The notes under the pieces: model-generated
What the model was told of the DNA's origin: nothing
Database searches by the model: none
Seen by the model: only the letters and a program-made list of their open reading frames with translations
Assembly: GCA_016933215.1 (NCBI GenBank)
Contig: JAFGBH010000004.1
Span: 1-34,880 of the forward strand
DNA from: Deltaproteobacteria bacterium
GTDB lineage: Bacteria; Desulfobacterota; Syntrophia; Syntrophales; UBA2210
Direction of reading: 5' to 3'
Length of the DNA stretch: 34,880 nucleotides
Shown: positions 1 to 7,818 of the stretch, piece by piece
How positions within the stretch are numbered: the first letter of the stretch is position 1
How the letters are laid out: every line of letters begins with the position of its first letter
Program-made: the position numbers and the translations under genes

Positions 1-88
1 ATCTCCGACTGTTAAGGAAAATTTTATTTTTTATTCGCTCGCTAACCCCGCTGCAAGCAACGGGGAATGCGCTCGCTGTTCAGTTCAA
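1..88 (+). repeat. Dispersed intergenic repeat, copy A (cut by window edge)
   Basis: This stretch matches 16114-16201 at 87 of 88 positions; the only difference is at base 23. It contains the AACCCCG...CGGGG hairpin and ends in CAGTTCAA. The first third of the element, including the first hairpin seen in the 16087 copy, lies outside the window. Related but more diverged copies are at 7559-7768 and, inverted, at 28097-28210. Confidence 0.85.
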
Positions 89-325
89 ACAATTCGTATT
101 TCTGAGGTAATTTTCTCCTCTGCTTATCGTAATCGAAATAGTTCTTGACTATCCCTTTGTTCAGCATGTCTCCCGTGCTGATGACACATAAGTAAGACCT
201 ATTGGGGCTATATCAAATGGCAGTTTCTCAGGGAACAGAAGCGTTTGCCGAACAGACAGAGGAACATTTATACATTGCCTGAGAATGATTCCCTGGGGCA
301 CAACATATTTCTGAACAAAGAGTGC
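42..325 (-). pseudogene. Decayed coding remnant of unknown family
   Basis: Reading leftward, one frame from about 325 gives protein-like text, including LFVQKYVVPQGIILRQ and later LLFPEKLPFDIAPIGLTY. It runs out near 188. A one-base frame change then continues as VISTGDMLNKGIVKNYFDYD and on to KYELFELNSER. The stop codon at 44-42 lies inside the dispersed repeat, which supplies the last codons. An in-frame TGA at 328-326 precedes the first part. Residue composition looks like real coding sequence rather than chance, but no family was recognised. The broken frame and absence of a start codon suggest a dead 3' gene fragment. A sequencing error at the frame change is the main alternative. Apart from this remnant and the repeat I see nothing in 1-378. 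Confidence 0.4.
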
Positions 326-378
326 TCACCATTGATGAGATCGCAGGGTTAAATATATCCTAGCAGTTTGAACTCCCT

Positions 379-906
379 TCACTTTTTCCTCCCTCTGTAA
401 CCTGCTATTTCCCCCTTTGCATACCGTTTCGCCAGTTCTTTATAAATATCCGTTGCCATGGTGATTGCCGCAATATCTTCATCTCTCAGTTTTCGGATGA
501 GTTTGGCCGGTGACCCCATAACAAGCGATCTCGGCGGAAACTTTCTATCGTAAGGCACGAAGGTATTGGCACCAACGATACTGTAATCCCCTATCTCGGC
601 ATTCGTCATCACCGTGGAGTTCATTCCGATCATGACATTATTCCCGATCCTGCATCCGCGGATGACTGCACCATGACCGATCGTGACATTCTCACCGATT
701 TCGACATGTATCATCATATCGCTGTGAATAACGGCATTGTCCTGTATGTTCGTTTTGTTACCTATGGAGATCTTTCCCTCGTCACCGCGCAGAACGGCAT
801 TGAACCAGACGCTTGCGCCTTCCCCGATCTCAACGTCCCCGTAGATGCACGCACCTTCTGCCACAAAAACAGTCACATCCACCCGAGGTTCAGGTTTATC
901 AGACAC
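379..906 (-). CDS. Gamma-carbonic-anhydrase-like hexapeptide-repeat protein
   Basis: This 175-residue protein has the left-handed beta-helix hexapeptide pattern (IGEGASVWF, IGNKTNIQD, IGENVTIGH, IGNNVMIGM) and the length of the YrdA/PaaY/Cam family. Those proteins are cytoplasmic trimers that bind a metal between subunits. R40, D42, Q55 and D56 match conserved family positions. Of the three usual metal-ligand histidines, H61 and H78 are present, but the third (H of HGC, five residues after H78) is R83. Carbonic anhydrase activity is therefore doubtful, and a structural or CoA-related acyl role is possible. The start is GTG, directly after a G-rich Shine-Dalgarno run. The gene follows the DUF169 gene by 32 bases and is probably the last of that leftward group. 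Confidence 0.85.
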   Translation of the reverse strand: MSDKPEPRVDVTVFVAEGACIYGDVEIGEGASVWFNAVLRGDEGKISIGNKTNIQDNAVIHSDMMIHVEIGENVTIGHGAVIRGCRIGNNVMIGMNSTVMTNAEIGDYSIVGANTFVPYDRKFPPRSLVMGSPAKLIRKLRDEDIAAITMATDIYKELAKRYAKGEIAGYRGRKK

Positions 907-938
907 TACCCCCCCTTTTTTTTATAATTGAACCTTTA

Positions 939-1664
939 TCAGAAGTTTTTATATCCCCTCGCCTTTCTGAGATTCTTCCAGAATGGCTTGTAAAGAAAGC
1001 TCTTCCCGTCAAGCTGGCAAAGTTGTTCGAACATGGGTCTTGTAGCAGTAAAGGCAAGGATATCCTGCGGCAGATATTGACGCATGGCGATATCCGTGGT
1101 GCCGATAATTGCCTGGGGAATGTCAAAATCATCAAAGAGCGGAACAAGCTCCATACATCCTGAGCCGAAGGGCGCCAGAACGGGCGCCGGATCATCGGGG
1201 GCACGATCGTACTGGGCGCCAATCATAAGGGCGCTTAACTGGTCGGGATTTACAAAGAAGGTGATGCTCTTGAGATATTTATACTGGTCCTCACGAAGGG
1301 GACCCATCAGGATATTGGGATTTTCCGGGCTGTAAGGAGCCCTGTGGTCAATCCACTTCCCCATGAGTTCGCGTGAGGACTTTAAACCTTCCCCATCCAC
1401 AAGAAATTTCAGAAAATCTTCCCGGGAACGGGTTTCAATACCGAAGATCCAGTGGCCGCAGCCACCGCAGCCGTAATTATCCTTCGTTACGTGAAGCGTT
1501 TCTCCCCTCAGCCAGTTCTCATAAAAAGCAAAAACACAGATGTGTTTTTGTGGATCAGGTCTGACAAGCGGTGCAAAGGGTTTTGTCTCCGGCGCGTCGT
1601 AGAACCCGACAAGCGGAATGGTGAGATCTATCCTTGTAAGCAGATTTGAAGGGTCTGGTTGCAT
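939..1664 (-). CDS. DUF169 family protein
   Basis: This 241-residue protein matches the DUF169 (COG2043) family by its YDAPETKPFAP motif near residue 22, the CGGC pair at C66/C69 and the GSGC motif ending at C170. The conserved cysteines suggest metal or Fe-S binding, but no biochemical function is established for the family. No signal peptide or membrane segment is visible, so it is probably cytoplasmic. The ATG is preceded by AGAGAGG at rather long spacing. It is separated from the upstream flavoprotein gene by 178 bases containing a small hairpin, so it may be a separate unit with the gamma-CA gene. A second DUF169 gene begins at 34474. Confidence 0.8.
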   Translation of the reverse strand: MQPDPSNLLTRIDLTIPLVGFYDAPETKPFAPLVRPDPQKHICVFAFYENWLRGETLHVTKDNYGCGGCGHWIFGIETRSREDFLKFLVDGEGLKSSRELMGKWIDHRAPYSPENPNILMGPLREDQYKYLKSITFFVNPDQLSALMIGAQYDRAPDDPAPVLAPFGSGCMELVPLFDDFDIPQAIIGTTDIAMRQYLPQDILAFTATRPMFEQLCQLDGKSFLYKPFWKNLRKARGYKNF

Positions 1665-1768
1665 AATAATTTTACCTCTCTTATCGTGTACATTAATTCT
1701 ACCTTCGTAAAACAGTACAAATCAAATTAAAAGAATCAACTGTCTCTGTTGTTTGATACGTGCCTATT

Positions 1769-1786
1769 AATCCTGTCATCAGGATT
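1769..1786. terminator. Small hairpin between flavoprotein and DUF169 genes
   Basis: AATCCTG and CAGGATT form a perfect 7-bp stem with a 4-base loop, 57 bases downstream of the leftward gene ending at 1843. There is no clear T-run on either strand, so it may only be a weak terminator or a processing site. Confidence 0.3.
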
Positions 1787-1842
1787 TCCACTTCCGCGGT
1801 AATCATCGGGAGGACAGAAGCCAGGTTCTAACATTCAAGGCA

Positions 1843-2997
1843 TCACTTCGCGATTACATTTTCCGGAAGTCTTCTGGTGAGAATGTCAACGGCCTCTCCC
1901 ACCATTTCTTCGAGAACCTCTCCCGCCGGTTTTATTTCCTTTATAAGTCCCGATATCTGACCTGCGAGGCCTCCCACATATTCTCTTTCCTCGGCCTCGA
2001 TAAAACTCGCGATCAACGCCGAAGAGATCAAGACCTGGGCGGGAAAGGGGAGCGGATCGAGGCCCGAACCGGCCCACAAGTCGTGATATTTATTATAATT
2101 TGCCCTCAGTGTCTTACCGGTATAGGCGACACTCACCCTCGTATCCTCATCAGTTGACTCAAGAATTTTTTCCTTGTTAATATCCATGGCCCCACCCTCG
2201 GTTGTGGCGAGAAAACGGGTCCCGACCCAGACCCCCACACATCCCATGGCAAGTGCCGCGGCGAGTCCCCTTCCGTCACCGATGCCGCCCGCCGCCAGAA
2301 TCGGCACGGGTGATGCTGCATCGATTACCACGGGCAAGAGTGCCATCGTTCCTATTCTGCCTGTATGTCCCCCACCCTCATGACCCTGGGCCACGAGCAA
2401 ATCCACCCCTGATTCTGCCATCCGTCGCGCATTCTTTGAATTACCCGTAATCCCCAGTACCTTCATTCCTGCGGCATGGGCCTCCTCCACCATGAAGCCG
2501 GGATTCCCGAGGCCCGCACAAAAGAGCGGAACCTTTTCCTCCAGACAAACGTCAATAGCCTGGCGGGGTTTGAGTGTTGTTGTATTCATCGGTACCATTA
2601 TTTCCACGTCTGGAAGCCCCATCTCATCTTTGATCTTCCTGATCCAATTCTTATGCGACTCCGGTATGGTCTCCAGAATAGCGCTTAGGGGAATTTCCTT
2701 AATATCGCTCATTCCGGCATCGTCCCCCGAGATAATCTGTTTTGGCAGAAGAAGATCGACCCCGAAAGGTCTGTCAGTTTTTGCCTTGATTTCACGAATT
2801 GCCTCGCGCAGTTCATCCACCGTAAAGCCGCTTCCCCCCAGAACCCCGAGCCCGCCTGCCTCGGAAACTGCCACCACCAGTTCCACGGGAGACCCCGCCT
2901 TTTCACCGAGAAGTGTCGGCCCCATGCCAGCGCACAATACTGGGTATTCAATTCCGAGCATGTCACAGAGTTTCGTCCTCAGTATTCTCCTCTCCAT
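1843..2997 (-). CDS. NAD(P)H-dependent flavin oxidoreductase / nitronate monooxygenase family
   Basis: This 384-residue protein has the TIM-barrel layout of the nitronate monooxygenase (2-nitropropane dioxygenase)/FabK family. Its N-terminal region has YPVLCAGMGP, followed by SEAGGLGVLGG, then AQGHEGGGHTG carrying the usual active-site His. The FMN-phosphate-binding segment AAGGIGDGRGLAAALAMG is followed by GVWVGTRFLAT. Members oxidise nitronates or act as enoyl reductases or quinone reductases, so the substrate cannot be read from sequence. The ATG has a strong GGAGGG site, and the gene overlaps the 3' end of the upstream methyltransferase by 35 bases, which indicates co-transcription. In anaerobes a nitronate oxygenase reaction is unlikely, and an FMN reductase role is a reasonable alternative. 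Confidence 0.85.
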   Translation of the reverse strand: MERRILRTKLCDMLGIEYPVLCAGMGPTLLGEKAGSPVELVVAVSEAGGLGVLGGSGFTVDELREAIREIKAKTDRPFGVDLLLPKQIISGDDAGMSDIKEIPLSAILETIPESHKNWIRKIKDEMGLPDVEIMVPMNTTTLKPRQAIDVCLEEKVPLFCAGLGNPGFMVEEAHAAGMKVLGITGNSKNARRMAESGVDLLVAQGHEGGGHTGRIGTMALLPVVIDAASPVPILAAGGIGDGRGLAAALAMGCVGVWVGTRFLATTEGGAMDINKEKILESTDEDTRVSVAYTGKTLRANYNKYHDLWAGSGLDPLPFPAQVLISSALIASFIEAEEREYVGGLAGQISGLIKEIKPAGEVLEEMVGEAVDILTRRLPENVIAK

Positions 2998-3670
2998 TCT
3001 TCCCTCCTTCGATTTTCTTCCGCATTGAAAATATCGTTATTTTGTCTCTCACGACAATCGGCCGCTCGTCCATTCTCTCGCCCAGCAGCTCATTGATACT
3101 TCCAATAATGCTTCCGTTAGACCTGGAATCGCCGTAATGCTCGAAATGATACTCGTACAATTCTTCGCTATCTTCAAATACCCAGTTCTTGGTGAATGTT
3201 TCACAATGCTCGATATAAAATTGAGAATCATTGATAGCATCGAGGGCTCCTTCGATACCTTCTGTCTCGTCGGTAAAAAGATGGAAAAGTCGCTGAATCT
3301 CGCCGTCAAGTGCCGGTTCCAGAAGTATAAGCTGCCCTTCCCTTTTAAGCACCCTGTGGGCCTCGCGAAGGGCCTTCTCACAGTCCCGGTGATGATGAAG
3401 AGACATGGTAAACATCACGAGATCGAAGGATTCATTGTCGAATTCCAGGGTTTCCCCCGAGCCGACCCTGAAATCGACACCCTTGATATGCTCTCTCGCT
3501 TCGACGATACTTTGCCCGTCAGGATCGATGGCAACAAGGTCCCCGGCTTCTTCTGAAAGAAGTGCTGTCACCCTTCCATCGCCGCACCCCACTTCGAGGA
3601 CACGTTTGCCCTCCAGAGGTGTGCATCGCCGTATTATCCCGATCTCGACATTTTCTCTATCAAGTTCCAT
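2963..3670 (-). CDS. Class I SAM-dependent methyltransferase
   Basis: This 235-residue protein has a Rossmann methyltransferase fold. Motif I is VLEVGCGDGRV at residues 24-34, followed by an acidic beta-2 end (VAIDPD). FDLVMFTMSLHHH and LKREGQLILLEP form the UbiE/Methyltransf_11-type motifs. The C-terminal third is less typical and probably sets the substrate, which cannot be inferred. The start ATG at 3670 has only a weak ribosome site. The 62-base gap to the upstream Fe-S protein gene and the 35-base overlap with the next gene place it within one leftward transcription unit. The 3' end also covers the ribosome-binding site of the flavoprotein gene, suggesting translational coupling. Confidence 0.85.
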   Translation of the reverse strand: MELDRENVEIGIIRRCTPLEGKRVLEVGCGDGRVTALLSEEAGDLVAIDPDGQSIVEAREHIKGVDFRVGSGETLEFDNESFDLVMFTMSLHHHRDCEKALREAHRVLKREGQLILLEPALDGEIQRLFHLFTDETEGIEGALDAINDSQFYIEHCETFTKNWVFEDSEELYEYHFEHYGDSRSNGSIIGSINELLGERMDERPIVVRDKITIFSMRKKIEGGKNGEENTEDETL

Positions 3671-3732
3671 ACACCGTCTTATCGCCGCGTCCTTTCTGCA
3701 AACTTCCCCTGATTAAAGGAGCGGGATCATCC

Positions 3733-4773
3733 CTATTTAACTCCGTATCGTGTCCTGGTTTCCTCATCCAGAGAGGAGAAGTAGTCACGTGCCCCTTCGG
3801 GAGAAAGTGCCTCCAGTGACCCGTCAGGCTTCTGAACCACCACACCGCTTTCCGTCAACATTTTGTAACGCTTTTTTCTTACCCCTTTTTCCGGGTGACA
3901 GATGAGGGAGCAGTTTCCGCAGGTGAGATAGAGCGGCCTCCCCATCATCAGATGATAATGACCGCCTTCCATATCGGGCCATTTTTCATAGGCCTTGATG
4001 CTCTCTATGAGAAGGTCTCTGAATTCGCTCTCATCGTCGGGAATGGTGAAACGTCCCGGCGACCAGGTTGACCATTTACCCGAGGGATGCAGTCCCGTAA
4101 ACCCCCCGCAGACGTATTCGCATCTGAGATAACTTCGGCGCCTCGAATAGGTATATTTCACTCCTCCCATAGTCACGGTTGTCTTCTCTTCAGGAGACAT
4201 CATCCCCGACGCGCAGGATGCCATACATAATCTGCAACTATCGCAATAATTGTCTTGTGATAAGAGGGGTGGTGTCGGTTTAAGTTCCGCTGTGGTAATA
4301 ACACCTCCCAGAATAATGGCAGCGCCGTAACCTTTTGTAATAACATTTCCCGAAAGGCCGAAATGGCCAACTCCAGAGGCCACAGCGAGATATCGAAGCG
4401 AAATATCGGGCTTCATTTCGAGCATGCCGTACTCCGTATCGGTACGATAGACCTCATTCGCACAGAGGGGCATTGAAGCAATTCCCTTCTGCTCGAGATA
4501 TTTGGCAAGGTGCAGAGAGATACCGCCCGAGAGGGCATTTGTTTTCAGATTGTCCCGCTCGTGGGAGCGGCGGTTCCTTTTCGAGAGAAAGGGCTCGATA
4601 CAATCCTGATCCAGGGGGAGCGCGAAACTGATGGCGGACCGGGCCCCAGGCAAAACGTAGGTCAAATCTGTTGACGGGGGACCGCCGGCGAGGGTTTCAA
4701 TGGTGGCGATTCCGGCATAAACGGCACCTTCCTTCTTCACATAGTCGAGGACAAACCGGCTTAGATCTTCCAT
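3733..4773 (-). CDS. QueG-like double [4Fe-4S] cluster protein
   Basis: This 346-residue protein resembles the epoxyqueuosine-reductase/reductive-dehalogenase-like Fe-S family. The N-terminal half carries the LPGARSAISFALPL and SGVGHFGLSGNVIT segments. The Fe-S part has C177, C180, C183 and C187, then C218 and C222, and finally C285, C288 and C292 (CGNC...ICHPEKG). The last group plus a free Cys would serve a second cluster. True QueG has a CP after the first cluster; here it is CASG, and the 30-residue stretch between clusters is longer than usual. It is therefore probably a paralogue with another reductive role rather than the tRNA enzyme. No signal peptide is seen. A GGGAG site precedes the ATG, and the gene starts 26 bases after the hydrolase gene. 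Confidence 0.75.
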   Translation of the reverse strand: MEDLSRFVLDYVKKEGAVYAGIATIETLAGGPPSTDLTYVLPGARSAISFALPLDQDCIEPFLSKRNRRSHERDNLKTNALSGGISLHLAKYLEQKGIASMPLCANEVYRTDTEYGMLEMKPDISLRYLAVASGVGHFGLSGNVITKGYGAAIILGGVITTAELKPTPPLLSQDNYCDSCRLCMASCASGMMSPEEKTTVTMGGVKYTYSRRRSYLRCEYVCGGFTGLHPSGKWSTWSPGRFTIPDDESEFRDLLIESIKAYEKWPDMEGGHYHLMMGRPLYLTCGNCSLICHPEKGVRKKRYKMLTESGVVVQKPDGSLEALSPEGARDYFSSLDEETRTRYGVK

Positions 4774-4799
4774 TCTGACTCCCTTTCTTAAAGATTGTT

Positions 4800-5759
4800 T
4801 CAGTACATTTTTGCGCCAAAGAATTCCGATATCAACCGGTTAACCTCGTCCGGCTTTTCTTCATGGGCCGAATGTCCGCACTTTTCAAGAATAACCACAG
4901 AGGCATCGGGCATTATCTCCTTAAATTTCTGGGCCATGGCGGAATCAAGATAGAGGTCGTCCTCTCCCCATATAACCAGAGCAGGAGCTCCGATATGCGG
5001 CATTTCTTCTTCTGTCATTTTCAGGTCCTGATTCCGGATGGAGAGATACTGGGCTCTCCGGTTTTCAACATAGGTTAAGGGCGCCTTGATCTCACCGATC
5101 ATCTCGTCCGTGACAAGGGTCTTGTCAAAGAAGGCGTCTTCGAGTCCCGTCTTCACATCCTCCGTTGTAAAGAATTTTGAGAATAGTTCCCCGATCACGG
5201 GATAGGTGAAAAGCTTGAACGTTAGTCTCAGGGGAACATCCAGACCATTGGAATCAATGAGGACGAGTTTTTTCACCTTCCCGGGATTCCTGTAGGCAAA
5301 ATGAAGCACCCATGCCCCGCCGGAGGAATGCCCCACGATGTTTGCCTTCTCAATCCCCATCGTATTCATGAATTCCAGAAGAACGTCACTCATCATATCA
5401 AAATCGTAGGAAGGGTTCTTCAAGATGGGAGTGGTATAGCCGTTGCCGGGCATATCGAGCGTATAGACGGCAAAGCTCCGTGAAAGTAGAGAGACATTGT
5501 TTCTGTAAGAATAGAGCCACGCAGCGGCACCATGCACAAGAATTACCGGGGGTCCATTCCCCGAACGGGTATAATGAATCTTGAACCCCCCTGTGTTTAC
5601 AAACTGTGAATCAATGTTCTTGAGGTATGGTGAGCTATACTCACGGTCCTCGGCGGGAGTATAAAAATAAGCTGCATAATAAACGGCAGCACCGATCAGA
5701 CAAATGAGCAGTAAAGGTATAAGAATCAATGGCCCGAGAAATGATCGTCTCTTACTCAT
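4800..5759 (-). CDS. Alpha/beta hydrolase with N-terminal membrane anchor
   Basis: In this 319-residue protein, residues about 8-32 form a hydrophobic segment after MSKRR, giving a signal anchor or uncleaved signal. The catalytic domain thus probably faces the periplasm. The fold is the alpha/beta-hydrolase_1 type: oxyanion-hole HG at 76-77, DMPGNGYT loop, nucleophile elbow GHSSG with S145, acid loop WGEDDLYLD and C-terminal His in CGHSAHEEKP. Substrates of this family include esters, amides and haloalkanes, and none can be assigned here. A strong AGGAGG site precedes the ATG, and the next gene follows by 26 bases. It is the first gene of the leftward group. Confidence 0.85.
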   Translation of the reverse strand: MSKRRSFLGPLILIPLLLICLIGAAVYYAAYFYTPAEDREYSSPYLKNIDSQFVNTGGFKIHYTRSGNGPPVILVHGAAAWLYSYRNNVSLLSRSFAVYTLDMPGNGYTTPILKNPSYDFDMMSDVLLEFMNTMGIEKANIVGHSSGGAWVLHFAYRNPGKVKKLVLIDSNGLDVPLRLTFKLFTYPVIGELFSKFFTTEDVKTGLEDAFFDKTLVTDEMIGEIKAPLTYVENRRAQYLSIRNQDLKMTEEEMPHIGAPALVIWGEDDLYLDSAMAQKFKEIMPDASVVILEKCGHSAHEEKPDEVNRLISEFFGAKMY

Positions 5760-5891
5760 CGCTTCCTCCTTTGTTGTCTATTAACAAATAAACGGTCACC
5801 CTTTTCTTCATACCCTAAATGAAAGGAAAAAATCACTATTAAAAATAATGTGATGCGAATGAGAAAACAAAATCGCACTGATAATCTCAAG

Positions 5892-5944
5892 AAACAACAA
5901 ACCCTGCATCGAATCAGATCATAATCATGATCCGTGGGCAGGGT
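5892..5944 (-). terminator. Possible terminator in the 5760-6082 gap
   Basis: ACCCTGC (5901-5907) pairs with GCAGGGT (5938-5944). Reading leftward, the stem is followed by the T-rich stretch TTTGTTGTTT. This would end transcription of the binding-protein gene that stops at 6083. The rest of the 323-base gap 5760-6082 holds only AT-rich sequence and the upstream region of the hydrolase; I see no gene there. Confidence 0.35.
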
Positions 5945-6082
5945 CTGTTGTCTTTTCCCGTGAAATGTCAGGGACTGACCTCGAATTTCTTTAAAACATA
6001 CGGTGTCTCTTTACTACCTGCGATGTGTCTCCCCCTTTTCCCTTCTCTTACCACTCAGCAATTCGGCAAGAAGGCCTCTCTC

Positions 6083-7321
6083 TCAGTTATTTTCCCTGAA
6101 CATCCTGATTTCCTCTTCGGGCCGCCACGATTCAGCACCCTTGATGATAATCATGTTCTCATAAACGGGAAAGGGATACTTCGGGTCACGACCGAGCATG
6201 CCCACGTAGGAAGGGCAGTCGAGCTGATTGTCGATCTCCCGGAAGGTTAAATTACCCCGTGTCGTTTTTATCGTCAATCCCCTCATTACGTCCTTGATTT
6301 TTTCGCTGTCGATCGAGCCCGCGGCATCGATTCCCTGTTTCAGCGCATAGAGAGCATCGTATTCGAGAACTGCCCAGTCGCTCGGATATCGATCATACCG
6401 GGCTCTGAAATTCTCAACAAAATTACTCATGAGCATCACGTCCATGTGTGCGAAGAAGGGTGCACGACACACACCGATTACACCCCGTGGAAGCTGATAT
6501 CCCTGCTTCATAAGTTCGGTGACACTGATAAGGGATCCCTGGTAGGGGACTTTGTCAAAGAATCCGAGATATTTTGCCTGATTGAGCCAGTATTCGTTAT
6601 CCTTTGATGCGAGTGATCCGAACACAAAATCAGGTTCCTCTTTGAGAATTTTCATCGCATAGCGCGTAAACTCCGTTTCTCCGAGGGGAGGCCAGAATGC
6701 CTCTTTGAGTTCAAGCGTGGGAGCAACCTGTTTCAATATCTCGACAAAGCTTTTCTGAGTCGAATGACCCCACTCATAATCGGAGGCGAGTGTCACATAA
6801 TATTTCCACTTTTTATCTTTCGCCATCTTTTCAACGGCGAGCGCCACCGCCTTTGCCTGCATATAGCTGTTCGGGACGACAGAGTAGGTATAGGGGCTGA
6901 AATCCTTTTTAGTTATGTTTTCCGAATTACTGATAGCCGCTATGTGAAGAACCTTGTATTCACGGGTTATCGGTTTAATGGATAAAGCACAGTCGCTGGA
7001 ATAGGTGCCGAGGACACAGCGCACGTTATCGTCCACAATAAGTTCTCTGACCTTGTTTGCCGCCACATCGGCATTTGTCAAGGTGTCCCGCACGAAGAGT
7101 TTAATAGGATGCTTACCCAGGAATCCCCCCTGTGCATTAATCTCACCGACGGCAAGCCGTATTGCATCCAATCCATCCGTACTATAGAGGTTACCGGGAC
7201 CCGACAGCCCCAGAGCAACCCCCAGATTATACGGTTCTTCGGCACATGATTTCTGATCGACTATAAGTGTTATCGCGAAGATGAACGAAACGAAGATAAT
7301 GAAAAAAGTCTTATTCCTCAT
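6083..7321 (-). CDS. ABC transporter substrate-binding protein, branched-chain amino acid type
   Basis: This 412-residue periplasmic protein has an N-terminal signal peptide (MRNK, a hydrophobic run of about 17 residues, then a cleavage region ending near SCAEEP). It then has the type-I binding-protein fold (Peripla_BP_6): LGVALGLSGPG, GLDAIRLAVGEINAQGG and the LIVDDNVRCVLGTYSS hinge motif. This family delivers Leu/Ile/Val, amides, short acids or aromatic acids to LivHMGF-type permeases. I chose the ATG at 7321 because GGAGA lies just upstream and the signal peptide begins there; a longer frame extends to 7426. No permease or ATPase gene is adjacent, so it is an orphan binding protein. Confidence 0.88.
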   Translation of the reverse strand: MRNKTFFIIFVSFIFAITLIVDQKSCAEEPYNLGVALGLSGPGNLYSTDGLDAIRLAVGEINAQGGFLGKHPIKLFVRDTLTNADVAANKVRELIVDDNVRCVLGTYSSDCALSIKPITREYKVLHIAAISNSENITKKDFSPYTYSVVPNSYMQAKAVALAVEKMAKDKKWKYYVTLASDYEWGHSTQKSFVEILKQVAPTLELKEAFWPPLGETEFTRYAMKILKEEPDFVFGSLASKDNEYWLNQAKYLGFFDKVPYQGSLISVTELMKQGYQLPRGVIGVCRAPFFAHMDVMLMSNFVENFRARYDRYPSDWAVLEYDALYALKQGIDAAGSIDSEKIKDVMRGLTIKTTRGNLTFREIDNQLDCPSYVGMLGRDPKYPFPVYENMIIIKGAESWRPEEEIRMFRENN

Positions 7322-7388
7322 GACAAATCTCCTTTCCTGAATGAAATACAGAGAAAAGTCCGCCCTCCTGTTTCTATTAAGAGAATAC

Positions 7389-7416
7389 ATTAAGAATAAG
7401 AAATTACCACAGTCAA
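7389..7416 (-). promoter_or_regulatory. Candidate sigma-70 promoter for the binding-protein gene
   Basis: On the minus strand, TTGACT (7416-7411) is followed 16 bases later by CTTAAT (7394-7389). That matches -35 at five of six positions and -10 at four of six. It lies about 70 bases upstream of the start at 7321. Confidence 0.35.
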
Positions 7417-7558
7417 GGGAATACAATGAGAAGCTTTAGGAGTCTGTCTCAGAATCTCTTCGATACACAATCTTAAAAGGCACGGGTAATGACCTCTGGT
7501 AAGCTTTTCCCTTATAATTACTACAGTATGTCTTTATGCTACCTTTTAAGCATTTGTT

Positions 7559-7768
7559 GAAGCTCCCCGTAATCCCCTATAACTCCGACACATTTCAGGG
7601 AATCTCCAACTATTTAGTAAAACAGAAATCATTTTCTCTGTTTTTCTGACAGAAAAATAATTTTGTTAATGCACTTATTCTCTTTGCCGAGGTTAAGAAA
7701 TATTTTCATCTTCTATTCGGCCGCATTCCTCGCCTCATAAAGCGAGGAATGCCCGCTTTTCAGTTCAA
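7559..7768 (+). repeat. Dispersed intergenic repeat, copy B (diverged, enlarged)
   Basis: It begins with GAAGCTCCCCG and ends with CAGTTCAA like the full copy at 16087-16201, and keeps AATCTCC and ATTCGG..GC landmarks. It is about 95 bases longer internally. It contains a perfect 11-bp stem, GCATTCCTCGC (7723-7733) with GCGAGGAATGC (7742-7752), and a 17-base palindrome at 7641-7657. It lies just downstream of the leftward TRAP large-permease gene, where the stem could also help terminate transcription. Apart from this element and the promoter above, the 497-base gap 7322-7818 shows no gene. Confidence 0.6.
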
Positions 7769-7818
7769 AGATCATACTGTATTACATATCATGGCAACGG
7801 CACACATAACAACTCGAA

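Noticed and set aside
5927-6250. Rightward frame (107 codons) across the 3' end of the ABC binding-protein gene
   Set aside because: Half of it is antisense to the binding-protein gene and the rest covers the terminator-like hairpin; there is no start signal.
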